13,591 nucleotides of DNA from Actinomycetota bacterium (GCA_030017355.1 JASEIR010000048.1:1-13591), one strand, 5' to 3'; numbered from the stretch's first letter, positions 1-7,251 are shown. Translations and numbers: made by a program. Notes: generated by a model not told the origin, from the letters alone.

Positions 1-8
1 CTGTATTT

Positions 9-40
9 CCCCTCCCTTGAGGGGAGGGGCTAGGGGAGGG
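9..40. repeat. GC-rich inverted repeat downstream of lysA
   Basis: CCCCTCCC (9-16) and GGGAGGGG (22-29) form a perfect 8-bp stem around a 5-base loop, and a further GGGGAGGG follows at 33-40. It lies about 50 bases past the lysA stop. It has no T-run on the minus side (AAATACAG follows), so it is not a standard Rho-independent terminator, although a stem this stable could still stop or protect the lysA mRNA 3' end. From memory, C/T-rich inverted repeats of this look are scattered between genes in many bacteria; that is an impression and not a database match. Confidence 0.6.
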
Positions 41-46
41 TGATAA

Positions 47-91
47 TTTTGAATTGAAATTTTGAATTTTTAATTTTGCATTTTGAATTTA
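47..91. repeat. AT-rich repeat overlapping the lysA stop codon
   Basis: TTTTGAATT occurs at 47-55, 60-68 and 81-89. The 33 bases at 59-91 match 11091-11123 at 30 of 33 positions by hand alignment, in the same orientation. The last three bases (89-91) are the TAA stop of lysA on the minus strand; the other copy provides the TAA of ispF in the same way. It looks like a dispersed low-complexity element that touches gene ends. Confidence 0.65.
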
Positions 92-1390
92 CAGTGTCTT
101 GTCCATCCTTACAAGGTCTTCGTAAGTCTCTCGCCTTATCATAACACGCGACTTACCATCACGAACAAGGATAACCGCTGGTCTTGGCTGGCGGTTATAA
201 TTGTTTGCCATAGCATAACCATATGCTCCTGTTGCTGGAGTACACAATATATCGCCAACCTGCGGGTGAGGAAGTTCAACATCCCTTACTAAAATATCGC
301 CAGACTCACAATGCTTACCAGCAATTGTAACTATCGTATTAGATCTTTCATCGGCCCTATTGGCAAGAAATGCTTCATATACAGCACCATACAGCATTGG
401 CCTTAGATTGTCAGACATACCGCCATCCACAGAAACATAGGTTCGAATACCTGGAATATCTTTAATAGCCCCAACTGTATATAAAGTAACAGAAGCGTTA
501 GCTACAATTGAGCGACCTGGCTCAACCATTATCTTTGGAATTGGAACGCCCAGCCGGTTTGCCTCCTTAATAACACCATCAACAATAACGTCTACATATT
601 CCTCGACTGTTGACGGTTCATCAATTGCTTTGTATTTAATCCCTAGACCACCGCCAAGATTAAGCTCACCAATAGTAAAGTTTGTCTCATCACTAATCTG
701 CTTAACAAATTCCATAATAATCTCGACAGCTTTTGCATAGGAACCCAGCTCAAATATCTGAGAACCAATGTGGATATGGATTCCTTTCAAGTCAACATTT
801 TGAAGCTCAAGAGACCTTTTTACTGCCTCTAGAGCAAACCCATCATGCAAACCAAAACCAAACTTACTATCAATCTGGCCTGTTTGGATATAGCTATGCG
901 TCTGGGGTTTTATCCCTGGCGTTACCCTTAAAAGAATCGGCTGGATGAGGCCCTTTCTGCCAGCAAGTTTATCTAAAAACTCGAGCTCTTGAAACCCATC
1001 AACGACAATTCTGCCAATGCCATTATCAAGCGCAAACTCCAACTCGTCCGGCGTTTTGTTATTGCCATGAAGAAATATCTTTTCCATCGGGAAGTCGGCC
1101 TTTAATGCTGTATATAGCTCACCGCCAGACATTACATCTAGCGAAAGGCCTTCTTGATTTGCAATCTGGCACATAGCAATACATATGAAGGCTTTGCTGG
1201 CATAGATTACCTCAAAATCAACGTTTTTATCTCTAAAAGCCTTCGTGTACCTGCGGCATTGCGCCCTAATAGTTTCTTCATCGATTACAAAAAGCGGAGT
1301 ACCATATTGATTTGCAAGCTCAACCGTATCGCAGCCACCAATCTCTAGATGATGCTTAGAATTAATTTTTGCCGTAACTGGTAAAACCAA
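89..1390 (-). CDS. lysA: Diaminopimelate decarboxylase
   Basis: PLP-dependent enzyme of the cytoplasm that decarboxylates meso-diaminopimelate to L-lysine, the last step of the DAP pathway. The 433 residues fit the family (about 410-450). The PLP lysine is K66 in VIYASKAF. HIHIGSQ lies near 205-211, GGGLGIKY near 246-253, VEPGR near 289-293, the catalytic cysteine in CESGD at 361-365, and GAYGY at 388-392. The N-terminal half is the alanine-racemase-like TIM barrel and the rest is the beta-sandwich domain. The start is TTG at 1390; GGGAGG at 1401-1396, five bases upstream, supports it, and there is no nearby ATG. The gene is divergent from argS with its own probable promoter. The stop lies inside an AT-rich repeat. 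In many Actinomycetota lysA is near argS and hom; no hom is visible here. Confidence 0.95.
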   Translation of the reverse strand: MVLPVTAKINSKHHLEIGGCDTVELANQYGTPLFVIDEETIRAQCRRYTKAFRDKNVDFEVIYASKAFICIAMCQIANQEGLSLDVMSGGELYTALKADFPMEKIFLHGNNKTPDELEFALDNGIGRIVVDGFQELEFLDKLAGRKGLIQPILLRVTPGIKPQTHSYIQTGQIDSKFGFGLHDGFALEAVKRSLELQNVDLKGIHIHIGSQIFELGSYAKAVEIIMEFVKQISDETNFTIGELNLGGGLGIKYKAIDEPSTVEEYVDVIVDGVIKEANRLGVPIPKIMVEPGRSIVANASVTLYTVGAIKDIPGIRTYVSVDGGMSDNLRPMLYGAVYEAFLANRADERSNTIVTIAGKHCESGDILVRDVELPHPQVGDILCTPATGAYGYAMANNYNRQPRPAVILVRDGKSRVMIRRETYEDLVRMDKTL

Positions 1391-1458
1391 CTAAACCTCC
1401 CGAGGATTTGGATTAATCGTGAAGAGCAACCAGCAAGTAATGGGTTACCAATCCCGTT

Positions 1459-1488
1459 AGTTTAGCATATGACAAGCAGGAAAGTCAA
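1459..1488 (-). promoter_or_regulatory. Candidate sigma-A-type promoter for lysA
   Basis: On the minus strand TTGACT (1488-1483) is followed after 18 bases by TAAACT (1464-1459). Transcription would begin near 1452 and give a leader of about 60 bases before the TTG start. The leader is far too short for a lysine riboswitch, and I see no such structure. The -10 is only a moderate match, so this is a plausible but unproven promoter. Confidence 0.45.
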
Positions 1489-1585
1489 AAACAAGAATTT
1501 TTAATTCCTAGAACTCACAACTTCTGATACATTATGAAAGGGTAACTATACATTTAAATCTCAAATCTCGCGTTTAAGGTGAAAG

Positions 1586-3247
1586 ATGATCAAGGAAAAA
1601 CTATCGTTACTTGTTAGAGAGGCCCTAGAGAAGGCACAGCAAAGAGCAAGGCTGCCATTGGAAGAGATTCCAGAAGTAATGCTTGAGCATCCAAGAGAGA
1701 AAGCGCATGGCGACTGGGCAACCAATGTTGCCTTAATTCTTGCTGGTAAAGTTAAGATGCCACCGCGCGCCATTGCACAAATCATTGTTGAACTGCTTGA
1801 TGACAAGCAGCGCTATATAGAGAAAATAGAAATAGCAGGCCCGGGATTTATTAACTTCTACTTAAGCAACAAATGGTTATATGATGTGATGGCTTTAATA
1901 AAAGAACAAGGAGAGAAATTTGGTCATTCAAATATTGGGGCTGGTCAAAGAATCCAGCTTGAGTTCGTCAGCGCTAATCCTGTGGGGCCAATGCATATTG
2001 GGCATGGTAGATGGGCCGCAGTTGGCGATACCCTTGCAAATGCACTTTCTGCAAACGGGTATGATGTCGAAAAAGAGTTTTACATCAACGATTATGGCAA
2101 CCAAATGAATATTTTTGCAAAATCCGTTGCAGTTAGATACGCTCAGCTGCTGGGACAAGACATTCCATTCCCTGAAGATGGATACCAAGGCGAGTACATA
2201 AAAGATATCGCAAGAGAGATTATTGCTGAGGAAAACGATAAGTACCTTGGCGTTCCTGAGAAAGAGCGAGAGAGCATCTTTAAGGAAAGAGCCTATAAAC
2301 AGGTTCTTGATCACCTCAAGAACACTCTTTACAAGATGGGTGTGCAGTTTGATACGTGGTTTAGCGAACGCACCCTCCATGAATCATCTGCAGTAAACAA
2401 AACCATCGAATTATTGCGCGAGCGGGGCTATGTTTACGAGTCTGAGGGGGCAGTTTGGTTTAAAGCAACTGCCTTTGGCGAGGATAAGGATCGTGTACTT
2501 ATCCGTGCAAACGGTGAGCCAACATACTTTGCAGCCGATATCGCCTACCATAAAAACAAGCTTGACCGAGGTTTTGATAAACTAATTAACATCTGGGGTG
2601 CAGACCACCACGGGTACGTCGGCAGAATGAAGGCTGCCATTCAAGCTCTAGGTTATCCAGCTGACAAGCTTGAAATAATCATTGGTCAGCTTGTAAATCT
2701 ACTAAGGGGTGGCGAGCCAGTCAGGATGTCCAAGAGGACTGGGGAGATGGTCACCTTAGATGAACTCCTTGAAGAAGTAGGGCCCGATGCCATTCGCTTC
2801 TTGTTTCTTATGAGAAGCACCGACAGCCCCCTTGATTTTGATATAGAACTTGCAAAGCAAGAATCTAGTGAAAATCCTGTTTATTACGTTCAGTATGCTC
2901 ATGCAAGAATATCAAGCATAATAAGGTACGCTGAAGCCGAAGGCGTCAGTTTTTCAGATAACATAAATTACGAATTGCTTAACTCTAAACCTGAACTTGA
3001 CCTTATAAGAAAGCTTGCCGAATGGCCTGAAGTGCTTGAGCGGGTAGCCCGCCAACGGGCGCCTCATCCGCTTACTTCCTATGCGCAGGAACTTGCCTCT
3101 GCGTTTCACTATTTTTATACTAAGTGCCGAGTTATAGGAGAAGACAAGGACTTATCAGCTGCAAGAATGGCACTATGCAAAGCAACAAAGACAGTTCTTA
3201 GAAGCGTTCTTGCTATAATTGGCGTTTCAGCCCCGGAAAAAATGTAA
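1586..3247 (+). CDS. argS: Arginyl-tRNA synthetase
   Basis: Class I aminoacyl-tRNA synthetase that charges tRNA-Arg with arginine and requires the tRNA for amino-acid activation. The 553 residues are a normal length. An N-terminal Add1-type domain (about 1-100) is followed by the Rossmann catalytic core with the HIGH motif in NPVGPMHIGHGR (HIGH at 137-140) and the KMSKS-equivalent RMSKR at 380-384. A helical anticodon-binding domain of the DALR type fills about 430-553 and includes NPVYYVQYAHARI. The ATG start has AAGGTG at 1576-1581, four bases upstream. The gene is divergent from lysA and stands alone, with a 267-base gap after it. I found no T-box signature in the leader. Confidence 0.97.
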   Translation: MIKEKLSLLVREALEKAQQRARLPLEEIPEVMLEHPREKAHGDWATNVALILAGKVKMPPRAIAQIIVELLDDKQRYIEKIEIAGPGFINFYLSNKWLYDVMALIKEQGEKFGHSNIGAGQRIQLEFVSANPVGPMHIGHGRWAAVGDTLANALSANGYDVEKEFYINDYGNQMNIFAKSVAVRYAQLLGQDIPFPEDGYQGEYIKDIAREIIAEENDKYLGVPEKERESIFKERAYKQVLDHLKNTLYKMGVQFDTWFSERTLHESSAVNKTIELLRERGYVYESEGAVWFKATAFGEDKDRVLIRANGEPTYFAADIAYHKNKLDRGFDKLINIWGADHHGYVGRMKAAIQALGYPADKLEIIIGQLVNLLRGGEPVRMSKRTGEMVTLDELLEEVGPDAIRFLFLMRSTDSPLDFDIELAKQESSENPVYYVQYAHARISSIIRYAEAEGVSFSDNINYELLNSKPELDLIRKLAEWPEVLERVARQRAPHPLTSYAQELASAFHYFYTKCRVIGEDKDLSAARMALCKATKTVLRSVLAIIGVSAPEKM

Positions 3248-3376
3248 GTAAGCCCGAAAGATTAAAGATAACACAAAAATCAAATAACATTATTGTGCCT
3301 TTACCTAATATCCTTTACCCCTTTGGGTGAGTTGACAAAGCATTTATTGATAAGTAAGGATTAGATAATACGTACC

Positions 3377-3472
3377 TTGATTACTACAACCCCTGTTCAG
3401 ATAGCAATCAGCCCAATATTTGCTTTACTCTTAACATTAATGGCAATTTATGGAATGGCTAGGAGGTACTGA
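3377..3472 (+). CDS. Possible small membrane peptide before the BlaI-type gene
   Basis: A 31-codon open frame from TTG 3377 to TGA 3472. After a short polar start (ITTTPVQ) it has a hydrophobic stretch, IAISPIFALLLTLMAIYGM, ending in ARRY. This reads like one membrane helix with a positive C-terminal tail. The TGA overlaps the ATG at 3472 (TGATG), and AGGAGG at 3461-3466 lies within its last codons, an arrangement typical of translational coupling to a following gene. Against it: TTG lacks a well-spaced ribosome binding site (AAGGA ends at 3360, 16 bases away) and the frame is short. I recognise no family. It could be chance or the relic of a longer gene. Confidence 0.3.
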   Translation: MITTTPVQIAISPIFALLLTLMAIYGMARRY

Positions 3473-3498
3473 TGGCAAAGAAGACAGCGGCGAGTTAG
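3461..3498 (+). other. Strong RBS and ATG opening an 8-codon frame (probable original start of the BlaI-type gene)
   Basis: AGGAGG (3461-3466), a 5-base spacer and ATG (3472) open the frame MAKKTAAS, which ends at TAG 3496-3498. Leaving out one base at about 3496 joins this frame to the BlaI-type gene, giving MAKKTAAS-RKNRVG followed by its GSGLGELEADIM, about 140 residues in all. The GTG start now available at 3515 has no properly spaced ribosome binding site. I infer that 3472 is, or was, the real start and that a one-base difference broke it; a coupled mini-frame is the alternative. Confidence 0.5.
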
Positions 3499-3514
3499 AA
3501 AAAACCGAGTAGGT

Positions 3515-3895
3515 GTGGGGTCAGGCTTGGGTGAGCTTGAAGCTGATATAATGAACGTTGTGTGGCGGCTCGGAGGGGCATCCGTAAAAGATGTTTTCGA
3601 AGAGCTTTACCCCACTAAGAGACTTGCCTACACAACTATAATGACCGTTATGAGCCGGCTTGCAAATAAAGGAATCTTAAAGCAAGATCGAAGCAATACA
3701 GCTTACATGTATACACCTAAGATCGACCAGCAAGAAATGGCAAATACCATGATAAGCCAAGTAATTGATAAGGTCTTAGGTGGCGACGTAATGCCTGCAT
3801 TAACGTTCTTACTTCAAAGAAGTGAGATGGACGAAGCAGAAATCGAGAAGATAAAGAAGGCCATTAATAAAAAGAAAGGACTTTTGAAGAAATAA
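3515..3895 (+). CDS. BlaI/MecI-type winged-helix repressor
   Basis: DNA-binding regulator of the BlaI/MecI/CopY family. These proteins bind as dimers and in known systems are released when a BlaR1/MecR1-type membrane protease cleaves them. The 126 residues as read match the family (about 120-140). LGELEADIMNVVW (5-17) is the first helix of the winged helix. AYTTIMTVMSRLANKGIL (about 35-52) is the recognition helix region, followed by the wing. The C-terminal half, with DEAEIEKIKKAINKKKG, is the dimerisation part. The GTG start at 3515 is poor: the GAGTAGG before it sits almost against the codon. A better start is ATG 3472 with a one-base frame change near 3496. No M56/BlaR1 partner is adjacent; the next genes are rlmH and htrA on the other strand. 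The target is unknown. Confidence 0.85.
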   Translation: MGSGLGELEADIMNVVWRLGGASVKDVFEELYPTKRLAYTTIMTVMSRLANKGILKQDRSNTAYMYTPKIDQQEMANTMISQVIDKVLGGDVMPALTFLLQRSEMDEAEIEKIKKAINKKKGLLKK

Positions 3896-3962
3896 CTTGA
3901 AGAAATGGATAACCCACTTGCTTTGCTAGATAAAACTTTAACCAGGCGGTTCAATTTGTTGA

Positions 3963-4436
3963 TTATTTATGGTAAGGTTCTCCTTTAATTATTTTGAATG
4001 AGCGGTAGAGCTGCTCAAATAAAATAAATCGAGCAACTTGGTGGGGGAAAGTTAACCTTGAAAGAGATAGACTAAAGTCTGCAGCCTGAATGACTGAATC
4101 ATCCAGGCCTAAAGCCCCTCCGATAATAAATGCTATATCACTTCTGCCTGAAACCAGTAGAGAGTTAATCTTTTTGGAAAGTTGCTCTGAATCTAGTTCA
4201 GTGCCTTTGCGATCTAGGGCAATCACATACCATAACCCTGATTTAGGAAGGCGTTTTAAAATCTTTTGCGCTTCTCTAGCTTTAACCTCATGAGCTGGGC
4301 CTAAGCTAATATCTTCTTCCGCAAGCTCTACTATTTTAACCTTTGCATATTTAGAAAGACGATTTTTATAATCTTCTATACCGCTTTTTAAGTAATCCTC
4401 TTTAATTTTGCCTATTGCAATTACTAGAATTTGCAA
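3963..4436 (-). CDS. rlmH: 23S rRNA (pseudouridine-1915-N3) methyltransferase RlmH
   Basis: SPOUT-class methyltransferase that uses SAM to methylate N3 of pseudouridine 1915 in helix 69 of 23S rRNA on the assembled 70S ribosome. The 157 residues are the usual family length. It has the N-terminal ILVIAIGKIKE strand, IIGGALGL (about 104-111) of the SAM-binding knot, and the C-terminal signature FPHQVARFILFEQLYRSFKI ending in GEPYHK. The start is TTG at 4436. It fits the family N-terminus, no ATG is available, and the in-frame stop just upstream (4454-4452) is the restored stop of htrA. The Shine-Dalgarno is weak, so translation may depend on coupling with htrA, whose true stop is 15 bases upstream. 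Confidence 0.95.
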   Translation of the reverse strand: MQILVIAIGKIKEDYLKSGIEDYKNRLSKYAKVKIVELAEEDISLGPAHEVKAREAQKILKRLPKSGLWYVIALDRKGTELDSEQLSKKINSLLVSGRSDIAFIIGGALGLDDSVIQAADFSLSLSRLTFPHQVARFILFEQLYRSFKIIKGEPYHK

Positions 4437-4451
4437 GGTCTTTGCCAGCAG

Positions 4452-5658
4452 CTAGGGTCTTTCTACAAGAACGACGTGCGCTGTACTTTCCTTTCCTTTT
4501 CTTAAATACTTTAGCACAATAATATCGCCAACCGCTCTCTCTAATCTTAGTAATAAGGTCATCCATTCCTTTTATGGCCTTTCCATCGGCAGCAACTATT
4601 ATGTCTGCATTTCTTAGACCTGCGTTATAAGCTGGGCTTCCTCTTTTTACATCGACAATCATAGCCCCTCTTCTCAACCCTTGATATATTCTATTGTTTG
4701 CATTGTTTTCTAAATCTTGGCCAATTATTCCTATATACGGATGGCTTGCTCTGCCCTTTTGGATGAGCTGGTTGGCCACGCGCATGGCTGTCTCAATTGG
4801 GATTGCAAATCCCACCCCCTCAGCGCTTCCACTCTTTGACATAATAAAAGTGTTAACCCCAATAACCCTTCCCTTTGAATCACTTAATGCCCCACCACTA
4901 TTCCCAGGATTTATAGGAGCGTCAGTCTGAATAAGATTTGTATAAGTGATAATCTCTCTTGACTTCATATCAGGTATGCTGACTGTTCTTCCCAAGGCAC
5001 TGATAATCCCAGAAGTTACCGTGTATTCAAACCCAAACGGGCTTCCTATTGCAACAGAGAGCTCACCCACCTGAAGATTCTTAGTCGACCCAAACTCAGC
5101 AACAGGCAAACCGTGCCTGTCCACCTTTATTACTGCAATATCATTTTTCGCATCTGCAGCAACCAGTCTGCCCTGCATTTCCTCATCCCCTATGGTTACA
5201 AGAATCTCCTTTGAGCCTGAGACTACATGGTTATTAGTTAAAATATAGCCATTAGGTCTGATTATGATGCCTGCTCCACCATCTGAAACAACATCGCGCT
5301 GCGATAATTCGCCATCTGATTCTTTTACTCTAATGCTTACTATCGAAGGCTTTAGTTTTTTTACGACAGCCGTAACAGGACTTACCTTGCCCTCGTTAAC
5401 CTCAATAATTTGCCTATTATTTGCATTAAGAAAAGCTCCGTGATTTCCATAAACCTCGCTAGGGCTGCTGCCAAACAAAAAGGGAACAAAAAATGCTGTA
5501 ACAAACCCACCAAGCAGTGCAGCTAAAAAAACCATTAAGAAAAGCGAGAGCGAGCTGACCTCAAGATATTTTACTTGCTCTATATCGTCTTCTGTATTAC
5601 TTGGCTGGCTCCCATCAAGCTCTTTATGCTCATTTTCATTCATATAGCTCATGATCAA
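4452..5658 (-). CDS. htrA: HtrA/DegP-type membrane-anchored serine protease, frameshifted near the 3' end
   Basis: Trypsin-like envelope-stress protease with one PDZ domain, about 402 residues once repaired. A polar cytoplasmic N-terminus (1-32) is followed by a membrane helix (about 35-62), the protease domain with His144 (TNNHVV), Asp173 (KNDIAVIKVD) and Ser254 (PGNSGGAL), and a PDZ domain from about 307. After RESG (codon 376, bases 4533-4531) the frame turns into unrelated, basic, Cys-containing sequence running to 4402 inside rlmH. The +1 frame from the same point reads VGDIIVLKYLRKGKES, then TAHVVLVERP and a stop at 4454-4452, which is exactly a PDZ end. The sequence thus has one extra base (or two missing) near 4531: a mutation or sequence error. 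TTG 5658, or ATG 5652 or 5643, could be the start; TAGGT lies just upstream. Confidence 0.9.
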
Positions 5659-5760
5659 ACTTACCTAGCTGCCGCCAATATCTTTTGACAACCTATCAAA
5701 TTAAAAACGCAACCATCGCTGCATAACTGCTATTGTTTATTCCCTTCTTCAGCTTTTAAG

Positions 5761-5788
5761 ACAAACAAAAAGCGCATAAATTTTGCGC
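5761..5788 (-). terminator. Candidate Rho-independent terminator after sigH
   Basis: On the minus strand, about 100 bases past the sigH stop, a 5-bp GCGCA/TGCGC stem (5788-5784 with 5776-5772) and a 7-base AT loop are followed by TTTTTGTTTGTCTT. The T-run is good but the stem is short. It would end the sigH gene string and insulate htrA, which lies in the same direction beyond it. Confidence 0.45.
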
Positions 5789-5887
5789 GCAGTTCATGCG
5801 GGGGTAAGCAAAGGGGAAAGCACACAAGATACCAATATTTAGCTTGGTTGCGAACCATTCAGAGTGATGGGCAATTCAAAGTGAGGA

Positions 5888-6568
5888 TCACTTGATTATT
5901 GACTGCCGGCTTCTTAAGTGTAACTCTATCTTTCTCTTTACCCTTTGGAGGGCATTATCTATTGATTTTACATGTCTTTTTAATTCATCAGCTATTTCTT
6001 GATATGACTTGCCATCGATATAAAGTGTTAATACCTGAGCCTCAAGATCACTTAAAATCTCGCCGAAGCTTGTTCTCATGCTCTGCATCTCCTCACCGCT
6101 GATGACTAAATCAACTGGATCAGCAATTTCTTTCCCAGAAAGAAAGTCCATCAAGAGACGATCTGATTCTTCCTCGAAAAAGATTGGTCTGTTAAGCGAA
6201 ATATATGAGTTAAGTGGGACATGTTTTTGGCGAGTAGCAGTCTTTATTGCTGTTATTATCTGTCTTGTTATGCAAAGCTCTGCAAAAGCTTTAAAGGACG
6301 ATTGCTTGCCTTCTTGATAATCTCTGATTGCCTTATATAAGCCAATCATGCCTTCCTGGACTAAATCGTCCCAATCAGCTCCAATTAAAAAGTAAGCTCT
6401 TGCCTTTACCCTAACAAAATTTTTATATTTATCCAATAGAAACTCCAAGGCAGCATCATCGCCATCTCTTGCAGCAAAAACCAACTCTGAATCGCTTAAA
6501 GTCTGAGGGAATGAAAAGGGAGCGCTGTTCGTAAGATCTGTCCTAGAGAGGTTACGATGGGCTTGCAC
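5888..6568 (-). CDS. sigH: SigH-like RNA polymerase sigma factor (sigma-70 family)
   Basis: Sigma factor of the SigH/Spo0H type, which in Bacillus serves transition-phase and early sporulation genes; its role here cannot be read from the sequence. The 226 residues compare with 218 in B. subtilis. Region 2 spans about 24-110, with LLDKYKNFVRVKARAYF (2.1), DWDDLVQEGMIGLYKAIRDY (2.2) and FKAFAELCITRQIITAIKTA (2.3-2.4). Region 4 spans about 165-220, with the helix-turn-helix in KSYQEIADELKRHVKSIDNA. No other sigma region is present. The start is GTG 6568, with AAGGAGAG about 10 bases upstream and no ATG nearby. It is last in the yacL-to-sigH string, 182 bases after yacP, and has its own promoter. 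The SigH assignment rests on both the sequence and the yacP/rlmB neighbourhood. Confidence 0.92.
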   Translation of the reverse strand: MQAHRNLSRTDLTNSAPFSFPQTLSDSELVFAARDGDDAALEFLLDKYKNFVRVKARAYFLIGADWDDLVQEGMIGLYKAIRDYQEGKQSSFKAFAELCITRQIITAIKTATRQKHVPLNSYISLNRPIFFEEESDRLLMDFLSGKEIADPVDLVISGEEMQSMRTSFGEILSDLEAQVLTLYIDGKSYQEIADELKRHVKSIDNALQRVKRKIELHLRSRQSIIK

Positions 6569-6671
6569 TACTGTTTATCTCTCCTTCAGTTTTATATCGA
6601 GATCTAAGTAGGCTTATCTTTTTACCCTGCTGCCGGCTGGCCCTTAATCAACAAATGAACAGTCGGTATGC

Positions 6672-6703
6672 TGATTATAATCATCAATTGATATGAACGT
6701 CAA
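6672..6703 (-). promoter_or_regulatory. Sigma-A-type promoter for sigH with overlapping palindrome
   Basis: On the minus strand TTGACG (6703-6698), an 18-base spacer and a consensus TATAAT (6679-6674) lie between yacP and sigH. The start would be near 6667, giving a leader of about 100 bases. The perfect 12-bp palindrome TGATTATAATCA (6672-6683) covers the -10, and ATCAATTGAT (6683-6692) lies in the spacer; either could be an operator, but no binding protein is evident. It lets sigH be expressed apart from the upstream operon. Confidence 0.65.
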
Positions 6704-6750
6704 GAAGACAGACCTAGTAGTTTTATGAGGCCATGGGAGATTGTCTTGCA

Positions 6751-7251
6751 TTAATCGCTTACGATTCGCTCTAACGCACGTCTAATGGCGCTATCGATAC
6801 GTTCTTCGAGCCTAAACTTCCCACTCTTCTTAGTAAACGCCTTTAGCTCTTTATCGGTTAATTCCAGTTCAGAAATCAGTTCGCGAGCGCTCTTTCTCAA
6901 CACTCCAGGTCTAAATACAACTTTCTGCTGACTGTAATCTGAAGTTGCAACTATAATATCATCGCTATGTTTGCTTTGAAATACTAGCCTCTCTATCATT
7001 TGATCTGCGGTTTCTCCCGCCTTAGTAAACCAAACATCAATGCCAAGAACCTCAGCATGCTGATGGCTTCGCACGTCGCTCTTTGCAGCATCAAAAACAA
7101 GCACAATGTCATAATTTCCAACAGCTTTGAGGGTTGCTAGGTCTTCTATAAGCTTAACCCTAGCAAGCTCAAGGTCATTGTCTCTCCATTTCTTATACCT
7201 ATCGGTTGAATATATTAAGTTATATCCGTCAACTATCAGTAGCTTTGACAT
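6751..7251 (-). CDS. NYN-domain ribonuclease, YacP/Rae1 type
   Basis: PIN-like NYN-domain protein. In B. subtilis the homologue YacP (Rae1) is an endoribonuclease that enters the ribosomal A site and cuts certain translated mRNAs. The 166 residues are about the usual length. Acidic metal-binding positions are visible: D8 and N11 in LLIVDGYNLIY, D54 in VLVFDAAKSD, D83 in GETADQMIERL and D105 in VATSDYSQQ. A basic helical C-terminus (about 120-166) could hold RNA. The ATG at 7251 is preceded by TTAAGG about eight bases away, and the gene overlaps the end of rlmB by 16 bases, so coupled translation is likely. Its place between rlmB and sigH is the known context of yacP. That it cleaves mRNA here is inferred from the family. 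Confidence 0.9.
   Translation of the reverse strand: MSKLLIVDGYNLIYSTDRYKKWRDNDLELARVKLIEDLATLKAVGNYDIVLVFDAAKSDVRSHQHAEVLGIDVWFTKAGETADQMIERLVFQSKHSDDIIVATSDYSQQKVVFRPGVLRKSARELISELELTDKELKAFTKKSGKFRLEERIDSAIRRALERIVSD

Noticed and set aside
1495..1507. GAATT-TTT-AATTC inverted repeat between lysA and argS
   Set aside because: A short AT-only stem that is common by chance; no terminator or operator context.
1391..1585. T-box or lysine riboswitch before lysA or argS
   Set aside because: No T-box consensus or riboswitch core can be found, and the leaders are too short.
1928..2380. 150-codon minus-strand open frame inside argS
   Set aside because: Antisense to the ArgRS catalytic core; no domain features.
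3332..3369. Perfect -35-like TTGACA upstream of the BlaI-type gene with GATAAT downstream
   Set aside because: The spacing is about 26 bases, far from 16-18, and the hexamers at correct distance (such as TAAGGA) are poor. A promoter may exist in the gap but I cannot place it.
3940..3951. AACC-AGGC-GGTT hairpin between the convergent BlaI-type gene and rlmH
   Set aside because: Only four base pairs and no clear T-run on either strand; too weak to call a terminator.
6569..6667. Riboswitch in the sigH leader
   Set aside because: The 100-base leader has GC-rich patches (GGGCCAGCCGGCAGCAGGG) but I cannot match it to any known class or draw a convincing fold.
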